Of a DNA stretch of 8,408 nucleotides, positions 1-6,087 are shown piece by piece. The position numbers were made by a program, and so were the translations under genes. The notes beneath the pieces were generated by a model. It ran no database searches. It was given only the letters and a program-made list of their open reading frames with translations, and had not been told where the DNA came from. This stretch comes from an uncultured Clostridia bacterium (GTDB lineage Bacteria; Bacillota; Clostridia; Oscillospirales; Ruminococcaceae): assembly GCA_945947715.1 (NCBI GenBank), contig CAMEYZ010000087.1, positions 1 to 8,408 on the forward strand, written 5' to 3'. How positions within the stretch are numbered: position 1 is the stretch's first letter; the number at the start of each line of letters is the position of its first letter.

Positions 1-39
1 CCGGTTCGGTTTTACAATTTTTCAGAAAGAGAAGTAATC

Positions 40-1203
40 ATGAAATTAAAAAGACCCGAAAATATCAAAGAGCTTATCGCCTATCACTCCCCTGCCATTG
101 CGGCGGTTTTACTAATCATAGTGCTGCTGATGATACCCACAGGCTATGAGGGCAGCCTTATCTATCAGGGCGCTGAAAGAGTACCTGCCCAGGTGCTGTC
201 CTGCGACGACAGCAATATCATCGACACAGGACTCGTGCGTTCTGGCGAGCAGGAATGTATGGTGCGGATACTCAAAGGAAAATTCAAGGACGCCGAAACA
301 CAGGCAGTCAATCTTCTGACAGGCTCCCTTGAACAGGACAAGATATTCGTCCCGGGAGACAAGGCGTACATCGTGGTAAGCTACTCCGGGGACGAGATAC
401 TGTCCGCTACCATGACCGACCATTATCGCCTTGATCTTGAAGCAGTCCTTGCGCTGATATTTGCCGCCGTACTTATTATATTCGCTGGAAAAACAGGCGT
501 GCGCTCGGTGCTGTCATTTATCCTCACAGTGATGTGCATCTGGAAGCTGGTGGTGCCGCTGTATCTTAAGGGATATGACCCAATTATCACAGGCGGGATA
601 GTCATCGTGTTCATATCGGTGATGATAGTATCCCTTGTGTATGGCTTTGACAAAAGAGCCCTTGCATCGGCGCTGGGAATAACTGCAGGCATTGCCGTAA
701 CTGCCGTTACAGGTATCATCTTCACCGATCTGTTCAAGATTCACGGCGCAGTCATGGCATACTCCGAGAGCCTGCTCTACACAGGAGCGCAGGACCTGGA
801 TCTGACTAAAATATTCATGGCGTCCATTTTCATCGGCTCGTCGGGAGCAGTTATGGATGTGGCAGTGGACATCACCTCCGCAGTGGCGGAAATAGTAAAA
901 AAGAAGCCCGAAATATCGCGCAGAGAAGCGATAAGCTCGGGACTTACCATAGGACGGGCTGCCATGGGCACCATAACCACAACTCTGCTGCTCGCATACT
1001 CGGGAAGCTGCATTGCAATGCTTATGGTATTCATGGCCCAGGGCACGCCTTTGGGAAATATTCTCAATTATAAATATGTGGCCGCCGAAATAGTTCATAC
1101 CGTGGTAGGAAGCTTCGGTCTGGTATGCGCTGCTCCGCTGACTGCTGTTACAAGCGGTCTGCTGCTGGCTGATAAGAAAAAAGCTGACACAGCACACGAA
1201 TAA
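40..1203 (+). CDS. YibE/F family multi-pass membrane protein
   Basis: This is an integral membrane protein of the YibE/F family, found widely in Bacillota; its molecular role is not established, though transport is often suggested. The 387 residues begin with a transmembrane helix at about 17-34. An extracytoplasmic domain of about 95 residues follows, and then roughly seven helices (about 132-150, 153-175, 181-202, 207-232, 258-285, 306-332, 347-376). Family-like stretches in the C-terminal half are GSSGAVMDVAVDITSA (267-282) and GRAAMGTITTTLLLAYSG (305-322). The short, charged C-terminus (KKKADTAHE) is probably cytoplasmic. The ATG at 40 follows a purine-rich AGAAAGAGAAG stretch, a modest ribosome site. 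Many Bacillota carry two adjacent YibE/F genes; here only one is visible, and anything upstream lies outside the window. A bidirectional terminator sits just after the stop. The family call is firm; the function is unknown. Confidence 0.9.
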   Translation: MKLKRPENIKELIAYHSPAIAAVLLIIVLLMIPTGYEGSLIYQGAERVPAQVLSCDDSNIIDTGLVRSGEQECMVRILKGKFKDAETQAVNLLTGSLEQDKIFVPGDKAYIVVSYSGDEILSATMTDHYRLDLEAVLALIFAAVLIIFAGKTGVRSVLSFILTVMCIWKLVVPLYLKGYDPIITGGIVIVFISVMIVSLVYGFDKRALASALGITAGIAVTAVTGIIFTDLFKIHGAVMAYSESLLYTGAQDLDLTKIFMASIFIGSSGAVMDVAVDITSAVAEIVKKKPEISRREAISSGLTIGRAAMGTITTTLLLAYSGSCIAMLMVFMAQGTPLGNILNYKYVAAEIVHTVVGSFGLVCAAPLTAVTSGLLLADKKKADTAHE

Positions 1204-1241
1204 AAAATCCGCACATCGTCATGCAGATGTGCGGAATTTTT
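1204..1241. terminator. Bidirectional intrinsic terminator between the YibE/F and kinase genes
   Basis: A perfect 10-bp stem (TCCGCACATC at 1208-1217 with GATGTGCGGA at 1226-1235) closes an 8-base loop. A run of A precedes it and a run of T (1237-1242) follows, so it should work on both strands. It ends both convergent genes; the T-run touches the kinase stop codon. Confidence 0.9.
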
Positions 1242-2143
1242 TACAGTGTTTGAAGAAGCTTATCAATAAAAGGCTTTTCTGCCAGCCCTGAGGAAAAGGC
1301 GGTTGCTCCTCCGCAGGCAGTGCCCAGCTTGAGGGCATAGCTGTAATCGCCCGTCTCGGTATATCCTGCGAGAAAGCCTGCCACCATGGAATCTCCTGCG
1401 CCCACCGAATTGATAACCTCTCCGCGGCATACTCCCATTTTGTGAACATCGTCATTTTCGTCCACCAGTATGGAGCCGTCTCCTGCCATGGAAACAAGCA
1501 CATTCACTGCGCCCATTTCCCGAAGCTTTTTCGCATATGCTATTATTTCCTCATCGGAGCTGAGAGTCACACCGAACATCTCCCCCAGCTCAAAATTATT
1601 GGGCTTGACAAGAAAGGGCTTATATTTCAGAGTGTTAAGCAGCAGCTCCTTTGCAGCGTCCACAACAAAGCGAATACCTCTGCCCTCCAACCGTTTTATT
1701 ATCTGCTCATAGATATCTCCGGGCAGGCTTCCCGGCACACTTCCTGCCAGCACCAGCACATCTCCTTCGGTCAGCCTGTCAAGCTTTCCGAAAAGCTCCT
1801 CCACGGCTTCATCGGGGATAGCGGGACCCTGTCCATTTATCTCTGTTTCCTCCTCAGCCTTCACCTTCACGTTTATTCTGGAATTGCCGTCCATAAGGCG
1901 GACGAAATCAACAGCTATTCCCTGTGCTCTGATACCGTCCTCGATAGCCTGTCCGGTAAAGCCTGCGGAAAAGCCCATGGCTGTGGACTTTATTCCAAGT
2001 GTATTTAACAGCTGCGAAACGTTGAGCCCCTTTCCTCCGAAAAATATCCCCTCGGATGCGGTCCGGTTTATTCTCCCTGCCAAAAAGCGGTCAAGTCTTA
2101 CCACGTAATCAATGGCAGGATTAAAGGTTATTGTATATATCAT
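1241..2143 (-). CDS. fruK: PfkB-family sugar-phosphate kinase, probably 1-phosphofructokinase
   Basis: This is a cytoplasmic kinase of the PfkB/ribokinase superfamily, in the FruK/LacC branch. It most likely converts fructose 1-phosphate and ATP to fructose 1,6-bisphosphate. At 300 residues it is close to the usual family length. The N-terminus MIYTITFNPAIDYVV is typical of this branch. GGKGLNVS (36-43) is the first PfkB signature, KPNNFELGEMF (180-190) lies in the core, and NSVGAGDSMVAGF (245-257) is the second signature, with Asp251 as the expected catalytic base. The ATG at 2143 has a GGAGGA ribosome site seven bases upstream. The usual fructose-operon partners (a DeoR-type regulator and a PTS fructose transporter) are not adjacent, so tagatose-6-phosphate kinase activity cannot be excluded. 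The gene appears to be monocistronic, with its own promoter and terminator. Confidence 0.85.
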   Translation of the reverse strand: MIYTITFNPAIDYVVRLDRFLAGRINRTASEGIFFGGKGLNVSQLLNTLGIKSTAMGFSAGFTGQAIEDGIRAQGIAVDFVRLMDGNSRINVKVKAEEETEINGQGPAIPDEAVEELFGKLDRLTEGDVLVLAGSVPGSLPGDIYEQIIKRLEGRGIRFVVDAAKELLLNTLKYKPFLVKPNNFELGEMFGVTLSSDEEIIAYAKKLREMGAVNVLVSMAGDGSILVDENDDVHKMGVCRGEVINSVGAGDSMVAGFLAGYTETGDYSYALKLGTACGGATAFSSGLAEKPFIDKLLQTL

Positions 2144-2175
2144 TTTATCTTCCTCCGATTTTCTTATCTTATTAT

Positions 2176-2204
2176 ATGATACTACAAATCCTGCGGATTG
2201 TCAA
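2176..2204 (-). promoter_or_regulatory. Predicted sigma-A promoter of the PfkB kinase gene
   Basis: Reading the minus strand, a perfect -35 box TTGACA (2199-2204) is separated by 17 bases from a -10 box TATCAT (2176-2181). The start of transcription would fall near 2169, leaving a leader of about 25 bases before the ATG. The -35 box overlaps that of the opposite-facing promoter. Confidence 0.7.
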
Positions 2205-2227
2205 TTCGAGGATATGCTTTTTATAAT
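2198..2227 (+). promoter_or_regulatory. Predicted sigma-A promoter of the DUF4349 lipoprotein gene
   Basis: The -35 box TTGTCA (2198-2203, one mismatch) and the -10 box TATAAT (2222-2227, perfect) are 18 bases apart. Transcription would start near 2234, about 95 bases before the ATG. A second TATAAT at 2289-2294 lies nearer the gene but has no convincing -35 box. The AT-rich leader holds a quasi-palindrome (TTTTATTCATAAAA, within 2231-2250) that could be an operator; this is only a suggestion. Confidence 0.6.
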
Positions 2228-2328
2228 ATAACATTTTATTCATAAAACATTTACAAAATTATCCCATAAATATTACCGTCCCACATCGTATAATAAGTAT
2301 AACAACATTGATTATGGAGGGAACACAC

Positions 2329-3438
2329 ATGAAAAGACAATTGCTTATACCTATTATTCTCTGCTCGCTGACACTGACTTCCTGCGGCAGCGGCGTTTCA
2401 AAGGCTTCAGATAGCTACATATCCAACGGCTATGACAACTCCTATGACTCCTACGACAGCGACTACAGCTATGAAACAGCCTACGCAGAAGCTGAAGAAT
2501 CCCCTGCCTCAGCGGATAACGAGGACAGCGATGCAGTGACTGCCGACACTATTAAAAAGGAAATGCTGGTCTACTCCTGCAATATGACCGTGGACGTGCT
2601 GAACTTCGACGAGGCTGTGGACAGCTTTAAGGAAAGCCTTGACAGCTACGGAGGCTTTGTGGAAAATGAAAGCTACAGCGACGGTGGCAGCGACAGCAGA
2701 TACTACTACGCAGACGAGGAAAAATGGCAGACCTATTCTGCTACTGTTCGTATCCCCAGCGCAGATTACGATGAATTCTGCGACTATACGGCTTCCCTTG
2801 GAGACCTGCGCAGCAAGAACGCTTCCGTTGAGAATGTCAGCAGCGAATACTATGACCTGAACACCACCCTCGAAATATACGAGGCAAAGGAGGAACGCTA
2901 CATAGAGCTGCTCGCCGACATCACCGATAACGAGTATGCCGTATCCGTCGAAAAGGAGCTGACTGAGCTCCAGGTACAGATAGCCCAGATCAAGACCAGA
3001 ATGAACGATATACGGACAGACGTTGCTTATTCCTATGTGTATATCAACATCAACGAGGTCAGGGAATACACCCCAGAACCCATAAAAAAGGATACCTTCT
3101 TCCAGAGGCTGTCAAACACACTCTCCGAAGCAGGCACCGGATTCCTTTCCTTCCTTGAGGGGCTATTGTTCGTGCTGATATATCTGTTCCCCTATCTGGT
3201 ACTTATCGGGATAGTTATTGCGATAATCACTGCGATACACAAAAAATCAAAGGCCCGCCGTGCAGCAAAGGCTGCAGCTGCGGCAGCTGCGGCTGTACGA
3301 ATGAATTATCCCCAGGGAAATTATCCGCCTTACGGAAATACTCCCCCTCAAAGCACCGAACCTGAGCAGGGATCCATAGCTCCCCAGGAAGCAGTAAAAT
3401 CAGATAATGATACCGATAATACATCGGAAAATAAATAA
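2329..3438 (+). CDS. DUF4349 domain lipoprotein with C-terminal membrane anchor
   Basis: This is a predicted surface lipoprotein with a DUF4349 domain; its function is unknown. A 369-residue product starts at the ATG at 2329, which has a GGAGG site eight bases upstream. An in-frame TTG at 2308 lacks such a site. Residues 1-19 form a lipoprotein signal ending in the lipobox LTSC, with Cys19 the expected lipidated residue. A Tyr/Asp/Ser-rich acidic linker (about 28-75) leads to the DUF4349 region (about 78-246). Its second half (about 175-232) is a heptad-like coiled coil rich in Glu, Leu and Lys. A transmembrane helix (about 278-303) is followed by basic KKSKARRAAK, an alanine run (315-322) and a Pro/Asn/Gln-rich hydrophilic tail. 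The positive-inside rule puts that tail in the cytoplasm, so both the lipid and the helix would anchor the domain. The gene has its own promoter and a strong terminator. Confidence 0.85.
   Translation: MKRQLLIPIILCSLTLTSCGSGVSKASDSYISNGYDNSYDSYDSDYSYETAYAEAEESPASADNEDSDAVTADTIKKEMLVYSCNMTVDVLNFDEAVDSFKESLDSYGGFVENESYSDGGSDSRYYYADEEKWQTYSATVRIPSADYDEFCDYTASLGDLRSKNASVENVSSEYYDLNTTLEIYEAKEERYIELLADITDNEYAVSVEKELTELQVQIAQIKTRMNDIRTDVAYSYVYININEVREYTPEPIKKDTFFQRLSNTLSEAGTGFLSFLEGLLFVLIYLFPYLVLIGIVIAIITAIHKKSKARRAAKAAAAAAAAVRMNYPQGNYPPYGNTPPQSTEPEQGSIAPQEAVKSDNDTDNTSENK
3274..3291 (+). repeat. Tandem 9-bp repeat encoding part of the alanine run
   Basis: GCAGCTGCG occurs twice head to tail (3274-3282 and 3283-3291) inside the DUF4349 gene and encodes part of its alanine tract, just after the membrane helix. 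Being in frame, it could expand or contract without breaking the gene. Confidence 0.6.
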
Positions 3439-3444
3439 CCTATA

Positions 3445-3484
3445 AGAAAAGCTCACGCCTGTATATCCGGACGTGAGCTTTTCT
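3445..3484 (+). terminator. Intrinsic terminator of the DUF4349 gene
   Basis: A perfect 13-bp stem (AGAAAAGCTCACG at 3445-3457 with CGTGAGCTTTTCT at 3472-3484) encloses a 14-base loop, beginning seven bases after the stop codon. The T-run (TTTTC) lies within the 3' arm, so termination efficiency on the plus strand is likely but not certain. Confidence 0.75.
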
Positions 3485-3490
3485 ATGTCC

Positions 3491-3587
3491 TTAAGGAACC
3501 GCTGATTAAATCGTTTCTCGACACTCTCAGTGACGGATTTTCGAGTGTCGGAAACGATGGCTGCGCCTTTAATCAGCTCTTCCTTAA
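3491..3587. repeat. 97-base interrupted palindrome, possible MITE-like or structured repeat
   Basis: The outer arms TTAAGGAA (3491-3498) and TTCCTTAA (3580-3587) are perfectly complementary. After a 2x2 mismatch come GCTGATTAAA (3501-3510) and TTTAATCAGC (3568-3577). After a 10-base insertion in the right arm come TCGTTTC (3511-3517) with GAAACGA (3551-3557). Finally, past one bulged T, come CGACACTC (3519-3526) with GAGTGTCG (3543-3550). That gives 33 pairs around a 16-base loop. No T-run follows, it encodes no protein, and a normal terminator already lies upstream. It could be a short non-autonomous transposable element, a dispersed REP-like sequence or a structured RNA. The sequence shows the fold; its identity is inference. 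Confidence 0.65.
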
Positions 3588-3644
3588 CATGTTTTATCAG
3601 AAATCAGCGATAATACGCCAAACATACAGTCCGTTATCACGGAA

Positions 3645-3673
3645 TTATCACAAATCAGAGTATAATATATACT
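3645..3673 (+). promoter_or_regulatory. Predicted promoter of the DnaJ-like/zinc-ribbon operon
   Basis: TTATCA (3645-3650) and TATACT (3668-3673) are 17 bases apart, a moderate sigma-A match. A perfect TATAAT at 3661-3666 overlaps the same zone but lacks a well-placed -35 box. The heptamer TTATCAC occurs at 3634-3640 and again at 3645-3651, 11 bases apart, and the first copy is inside a small inverted repeat (TCCGT/ACGGA, 3630-3643). No CIRCE (HrcA) heat-shock operator is present, so control by that regulator is unlikely. Confidence 0.45.
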
Positions 3674-3728
3674 ATGCAATATATGACGAGTTTCATCGCC
3701 ATATAATCTGAAAACGGAGGACGGAGTC

Positions 3729-4400
3729 ATGAATGACCCCTATCAAGTTCTGGGCGTTTCAAGGGACGCGTCAGAGGACGAAATAAAAAAAGCATACCGT
3801 GCACTGGTCAAGAAATATCATCCCGATCTTCACCCCGACGACGCCGTGGCTGCAGCTAAAATGAGCGAGGTCAATGCCGCTTACGATATGATCAAAAGCG
3901 GTAAGGACAGCGCTGGCAGACCTACTGACTTTAGCGGAAATACCGCTTCACAGGAAACTCAGCACAGCTATACCTACTACGGCAGCCCCTTCGGCGGCTT
4001 CGGATTTTATGGTACCTCTGCGGGTAATTCGGGCAGCGAGCTCGATATCGCTGAGCTCCTTATCCGCACGGGCGAGTATTACAAGGCTAAGGTGATACTT
4101 GAGGGAGTATCCTCCCGAAATGCACGGTGGTACTATCTGAGCGCTTTGGTGGACTATTACATGGGCAATATCGAAAGCGCTAAGACAAATATCGGACAGG
4201 CGGTGGAGCTTGACCCTTACAACGAAAACTACCGACATGTAATGAATGCTATCTCCAATCCGCGCAACTACGCCGCTGAAAGAGAATCCGGCGGATGCCT
4301 TGCAAATGCTATGTCAATGGCCTTCCGTTTTTTTATAATCCTTTTGGTCATACAGCTTATTTACGCCTTTCTCGGCGGGATAGGCCTGCTTTTCAGATGA
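3729..4400 (+). CDS. DnaJ-domain protein with TPR-like repeats and C-terminal membrane helix
   Basis: This is a J-domain co-chaperone-like protein expected to recruit and stimulate DnaK (Hsp70) at the membrane. The J domain covers about residues 2-60. It has helix II EIKKAYRALVKKY, the essential HPD motif at 31-33, and a shortened final helix. A Gly/Phe/Tyr/Ser-rich linker (about 78-103) follows, as in J proteins. Residues about 104-176 form TPR-like helical pairs, including the signature-like VELDPYNENYRHVMNAI. A hydrophobic helix (about 199-221) anchors the C-terminus. At 223 residues it lacks the cysteine-rich zinc domain and substrate-binding domain of full DnaJ, so it is not the housekeeping chaperone. 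The ATG at 3729 has GGAGG eight bases upstream. The next gene begins 24 bases after the stop, implying co-transcription. Client and partner are unknown. Confidence 0.85.
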   Translation: MNDPYQVLGVSRDASEDEIKKAYRALVKKYHPDLHPDDAVAAAKMSEVNAAYDMIKSGKDSAGRPTDFSGNTASQETQHSYTYYGSPFGGFGFYGTSAGNSGSELDIAELLIRTGEYYKAKVILEGVSSRNARWYYLSALVDYYMGNIESAKTNIGQAVELDPYNENYRHVMNAISNPRNYAAERESGGCLANAMSMAFRFFIILLVIQLIYAFLGGIGLLFR

Positions 4401-4424
4401 TTTTCCCCATTCGGAGGTGATTTC

Positions 4425-4829
4425 TTGAATAAATTCAGAGATAAGCTGCTGCGCCTTATGCAGGGAAGATACGGCGCAGACGATCTCTACCGTTTTTCCG
4501 CAGTGGCAGCAGGTGTTCTGCTCATACTTAATCTTTTTCTCAGAAGCTTCGCCCTATGGCTTTTCCTGACAATACTGCTCATATGGATATACTACCGCGC
4601 TCTTTCACGCAATATCCCCGCAAGACAGGCCGAAAACAGAGCCTTTCTTAAGCTTAAGGAGGCTGTGGGACGACATTTCCGCATCGCAAAGCTTAAGTTC
4701 CGGGACCGCAAGACCTACTGCTATAAAAAATGTCCTGTCTGCAAGAAAATGCTTCGGCTTCCAAGACGAAAGGGAAAACACACGGTCAACTGTCCTCAAT
4801 GCAAAAACGATTTCAATGTGAAGATATGA
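4425..4829 (+). CDS. Small membrane protein with C-terminal zinc ribbon, TTG start
   Basis: I do not recognise a named family. The 134-residue product has a basic N-terminus, then two closely spaced hydrophobic helices (about 24-40 and 42-58) forming a membrane hairpin. A basic, helical linker (about 60-97) follows. A four-cysteine ribbon has CPVC at 103-106 and CPQC at 123-126, separated by a basic hairpin (RLPRRKGKH), which should bind one zinc. The short hydrophobic hairpin puts both ends on the same side, probably the cytoplasm given their charge. The start is TTG at 4425, supported by an excellent GGAGGTGA ribosome site at 4413-4420 and by the lack of an alternative ATG. It follows the DnaJ-like gene by 24 bases and is probably translated from the same transcript. 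The ribbon may bind RNA or another protein such as the J partner; that is inference. Confidence 0.8.
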   Translation: MNKFRDKLLRLMQGRYGADDLYRFSAVAAGVLLILNLFLRSFALWLFLTILLIWIYYRALSRNIPARQAENRAFLKLKEAVGRHFRIAKLKFRDRKTYCYKKCPVCKKMLRLPRRKGKHTVNCPQCKNDFNVKI

Positions 4830-4834
4830 TACCC

Positions 4835-4849
4835 TTCCCCTTTGGGGAA
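4835..4849. other. Short hairpin beside the terminator
   Basis: TTCCCC (4835-4840) and GGGGAA (4844-4849) pair around a TTT loop, directly next to the main terminator. On the minus strand it follows the T-run of that terminator. It may be an accessory stem, or chance; I have no evidence for a role. Confidence 0.3.
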
Positions 4850-4850
4850 C

Positions 4851-4889
4851 AAAAAAGCTCTGCCGCAGATAACGCAGCAGAGCTTTTTT
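4851..4889. terminator. Bidirectional intrinsic terminator between the zinc-ribbon and desulfurase genes
   Basis: A perfect 13-bp stem (AAAAAAGCTCTGC at 4851-4863 with GCAGAGCTTTTTT at 4877-4889) has a 13-base loop and six A on one side matched by six T on the other. It should stop transcription from both convergent operons. Confidence 0.92.
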
Positions 4890-4896
4890 CATTATC

Positions 4897-6042
4897 TCAC
4901 TTTTTCCCGAATTTTTTCGCCGCTTCAGACACTGCCTTCGCAAACCTTTCGGTCTCCGCTGCGGTGTTGAATACCGACGGAGCAAACCTTACCGCTCCGT
5001 CGGGAAGTGTTCCAATCGCCTCATGAGCAAGCCCTGAGCAGTGCAGTCCTCCACGAAGGGCAAAACCCTTGTCGTTGAAGAATCTGCACGCCTCCTCGGG
5101 AAGCGCTCCGCTGATGTTAAACAGCACGATAGGCAGATATTCCGCTCCCTCCTGCCTGTAGACCGTCACCCCGTCAATGCGCCTTAGCCTTGCTATCAGA
5201 CGGTCGCACAGCGACTTTTCATGAGCATATATCTTATCCTTGCCTATGCTGTTCACAAAGTCAAGACCTGCGGCAAGGGATATTGCTCCGATAGTGTTGA
5301 CCGTTCCGCTTTCCAGGGAATCAGGAAGAAAATCAGGCTGCTCCGGGTCAAGGGAGGTACTGCCTGTTCCGCCCTCGATGATGGGCCTTATCTTATATTT
5401 GCCGTCCGAAATGAGCAGCCCTGTGCCCGGCGCAGCATACATCCCCTTATGAGCCGCACAGCAGAGTATATTGATATTGTCACGGGTAAGATCCACGTCA
5501 CGCACTCCACATACCTGCGCTCCGTCGGCTATAAAGCACAGCCCCCGTCTGCGACAGAAAGCGCCTATCTCACGATAAGGCATCAGCTGCCCTGTCACAT
5601 TGCTGCCGAGTGTGAATATCACGGCAGTAGTCCGCGGAGTGACTGCCTTTTCTATATTGCGCAGCAGCACATCCTTTTCAGGAGCCACAGCTGCTATGCT
5701 GTAGGTAACTCCCCCTCTTTTGGACAGCGCATACACAGGACGAAAAACCGAGTTATGCTCCATATTGGATATTATCACATGCTCTCCCGAATGGACAACA
5801 CCCTTAATGGCAAAGTTCAGAGCATGTGTGCAGTTTAAGGTCAGAACCACGTTTTCGGGCTGAGCTCCGAAAAAATCGGCAGCCTTTTTCCTTGCATTAT
5901 ATACCTCCTGCGCAGCCGCAATGGAAATGTCATGACCGCTGCGCCCCGGATTTCCTCCGTATTTTGTTATTGCCGCTGTGACAGCCGCACGAACACTGTC
6001 AGGCTTCGGAAAAGTTGTTGCGGCATTATCAAAATTGACCAT
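4897..6042 (-). CDS. Cysteine desulfurase-like class V aminotransferase
   Basis: This is a PLP-dependent enzyme of the class V aminotransferase/NifS-SufS superfamily. It is expected to take sulfur from cysteine (or selenium from selenocysteine) as an enzyme-bound persulfide and release alanine. At 381 residues it starts compactly with FDNAATTFPKP, as in the clade TIGR01977 (am_tr_V_EGC), whose exact role is unsettled. Visible catalytic elements are His96 (MEHNS), Asp173 in IADGAQ (pyridoxal-ring contact), the Schiff-base Lys199 in AAHKGMYAAPGTG, and Cys335 in RGGLHCSGLAH, matching the persulfide cysteine. The ATG at 6042 has GGAGGGG immediately upstream, with short spacing. It lies 45 bases downstream of the DUF3343 gene and is almost certainly in its operon. 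No iron-sulfur scaffold gene (sufU, iscU) is next to it, so housekeeping cluster assembly is not the obvious job. Confidence 0.85.
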   Translation of the reverse strand: MVNFDNAATTFPKPDSVRAAVTAAITKYGGNPGRSGHDISIAAAQEVYNARKKAADFFGAQPENVVLTLNCTHALNFAIKGVVHSGEHVIISNMEHNSVFRPVYALSKRGGVTYSIAAVAPEKDVLLRNIEKAVTPRTTAVIFTLGSNVTGQLMPYREIGAFCRRRGLCFIADGAQVCGVRDVDLTRDNINILCCAAHKGMYAAPGTGLLISDGKYKIRPIIEGGTGSTSLDPEQPDFLPDSLESGTVNTIGAISLAAGLDFVNSIGKDKIYAHEKSLCDRLIARLRRIDGVTVYRQEGAEYLPIVLFNISGALPEEACRFFNDKGFALRGGLHCSGLAHEAIGTLPDGAVRFAPSVFNTAAETERFAKAVSEAAKKFGKK

Positions 6043-6066
6043 TTCCCCTCCATGTCCGAGATAGGC

Positions 6067-6086
6067 TATCCGCCCGCTTTCGGATA
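6067..6086 (-). other. Intercistronic hairpin between DUF3343 and desulfurase genes
   Basis: TATCCG (6067-6072) and CGGATA (6081-6086) can pair around an eight-base loop immediately after the DUF3343 stop codon. There is no T-run, so it is not an obvious terminator. It could adjust the relative yield or stability of the two coding regions. Confidence 0.35.
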
Positions 6087-6087
6087 T

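Noticed and set aside
514..1197. Long minus-strand reading frame opposite the YibE/F gene
   Set aside because: It is a shadow of a well-recognised membrane protein gene, its product is rich in Cys, His and Tyr with no domain, and it has no start context.
1442..2008. Plus-strand reading frame opposite the kinase gene
   Set aside because: It overlaps a clear PfkB gene antisense, and its translation has no recognisable motif or ribosome site.
2308..2328. Upstream TTG as the start of the DUF4349 lipoprotein
   Set aside because: The GGAGG ribosome site (2316-2320) lies inside this extension and fits the ATG at 2329, which also gives a clean lipoprotein signal peptide.
2144..2328. Riboswitch or small gene in the divergent gap
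   Set aside because: The region is AT-rich, with promoter elements only; I see no conserved aptamer-like structure and no small frame with a ribosome site.
3491..3587. Palindrome as a standard rho-independent terminator
   Set aside because: No T-run follows the right arm, the structure is long and interrupted, and a proper terminator already lies at 3445-3484.
3588..3728. CIRCE-type heat-shock operator before the DnaJ-like gene
   Set aside because: The TTAGCACTC/GAGTGCTAA inverted repeat is absent; only TTATCAC heptamers in the same orientation are found.
5221..5838. Plus-strand reading frame opposite the desulfurase gene
   Set aside because: It is antisense to conserved catalytic regions, and its composition is that of a shadow frame.
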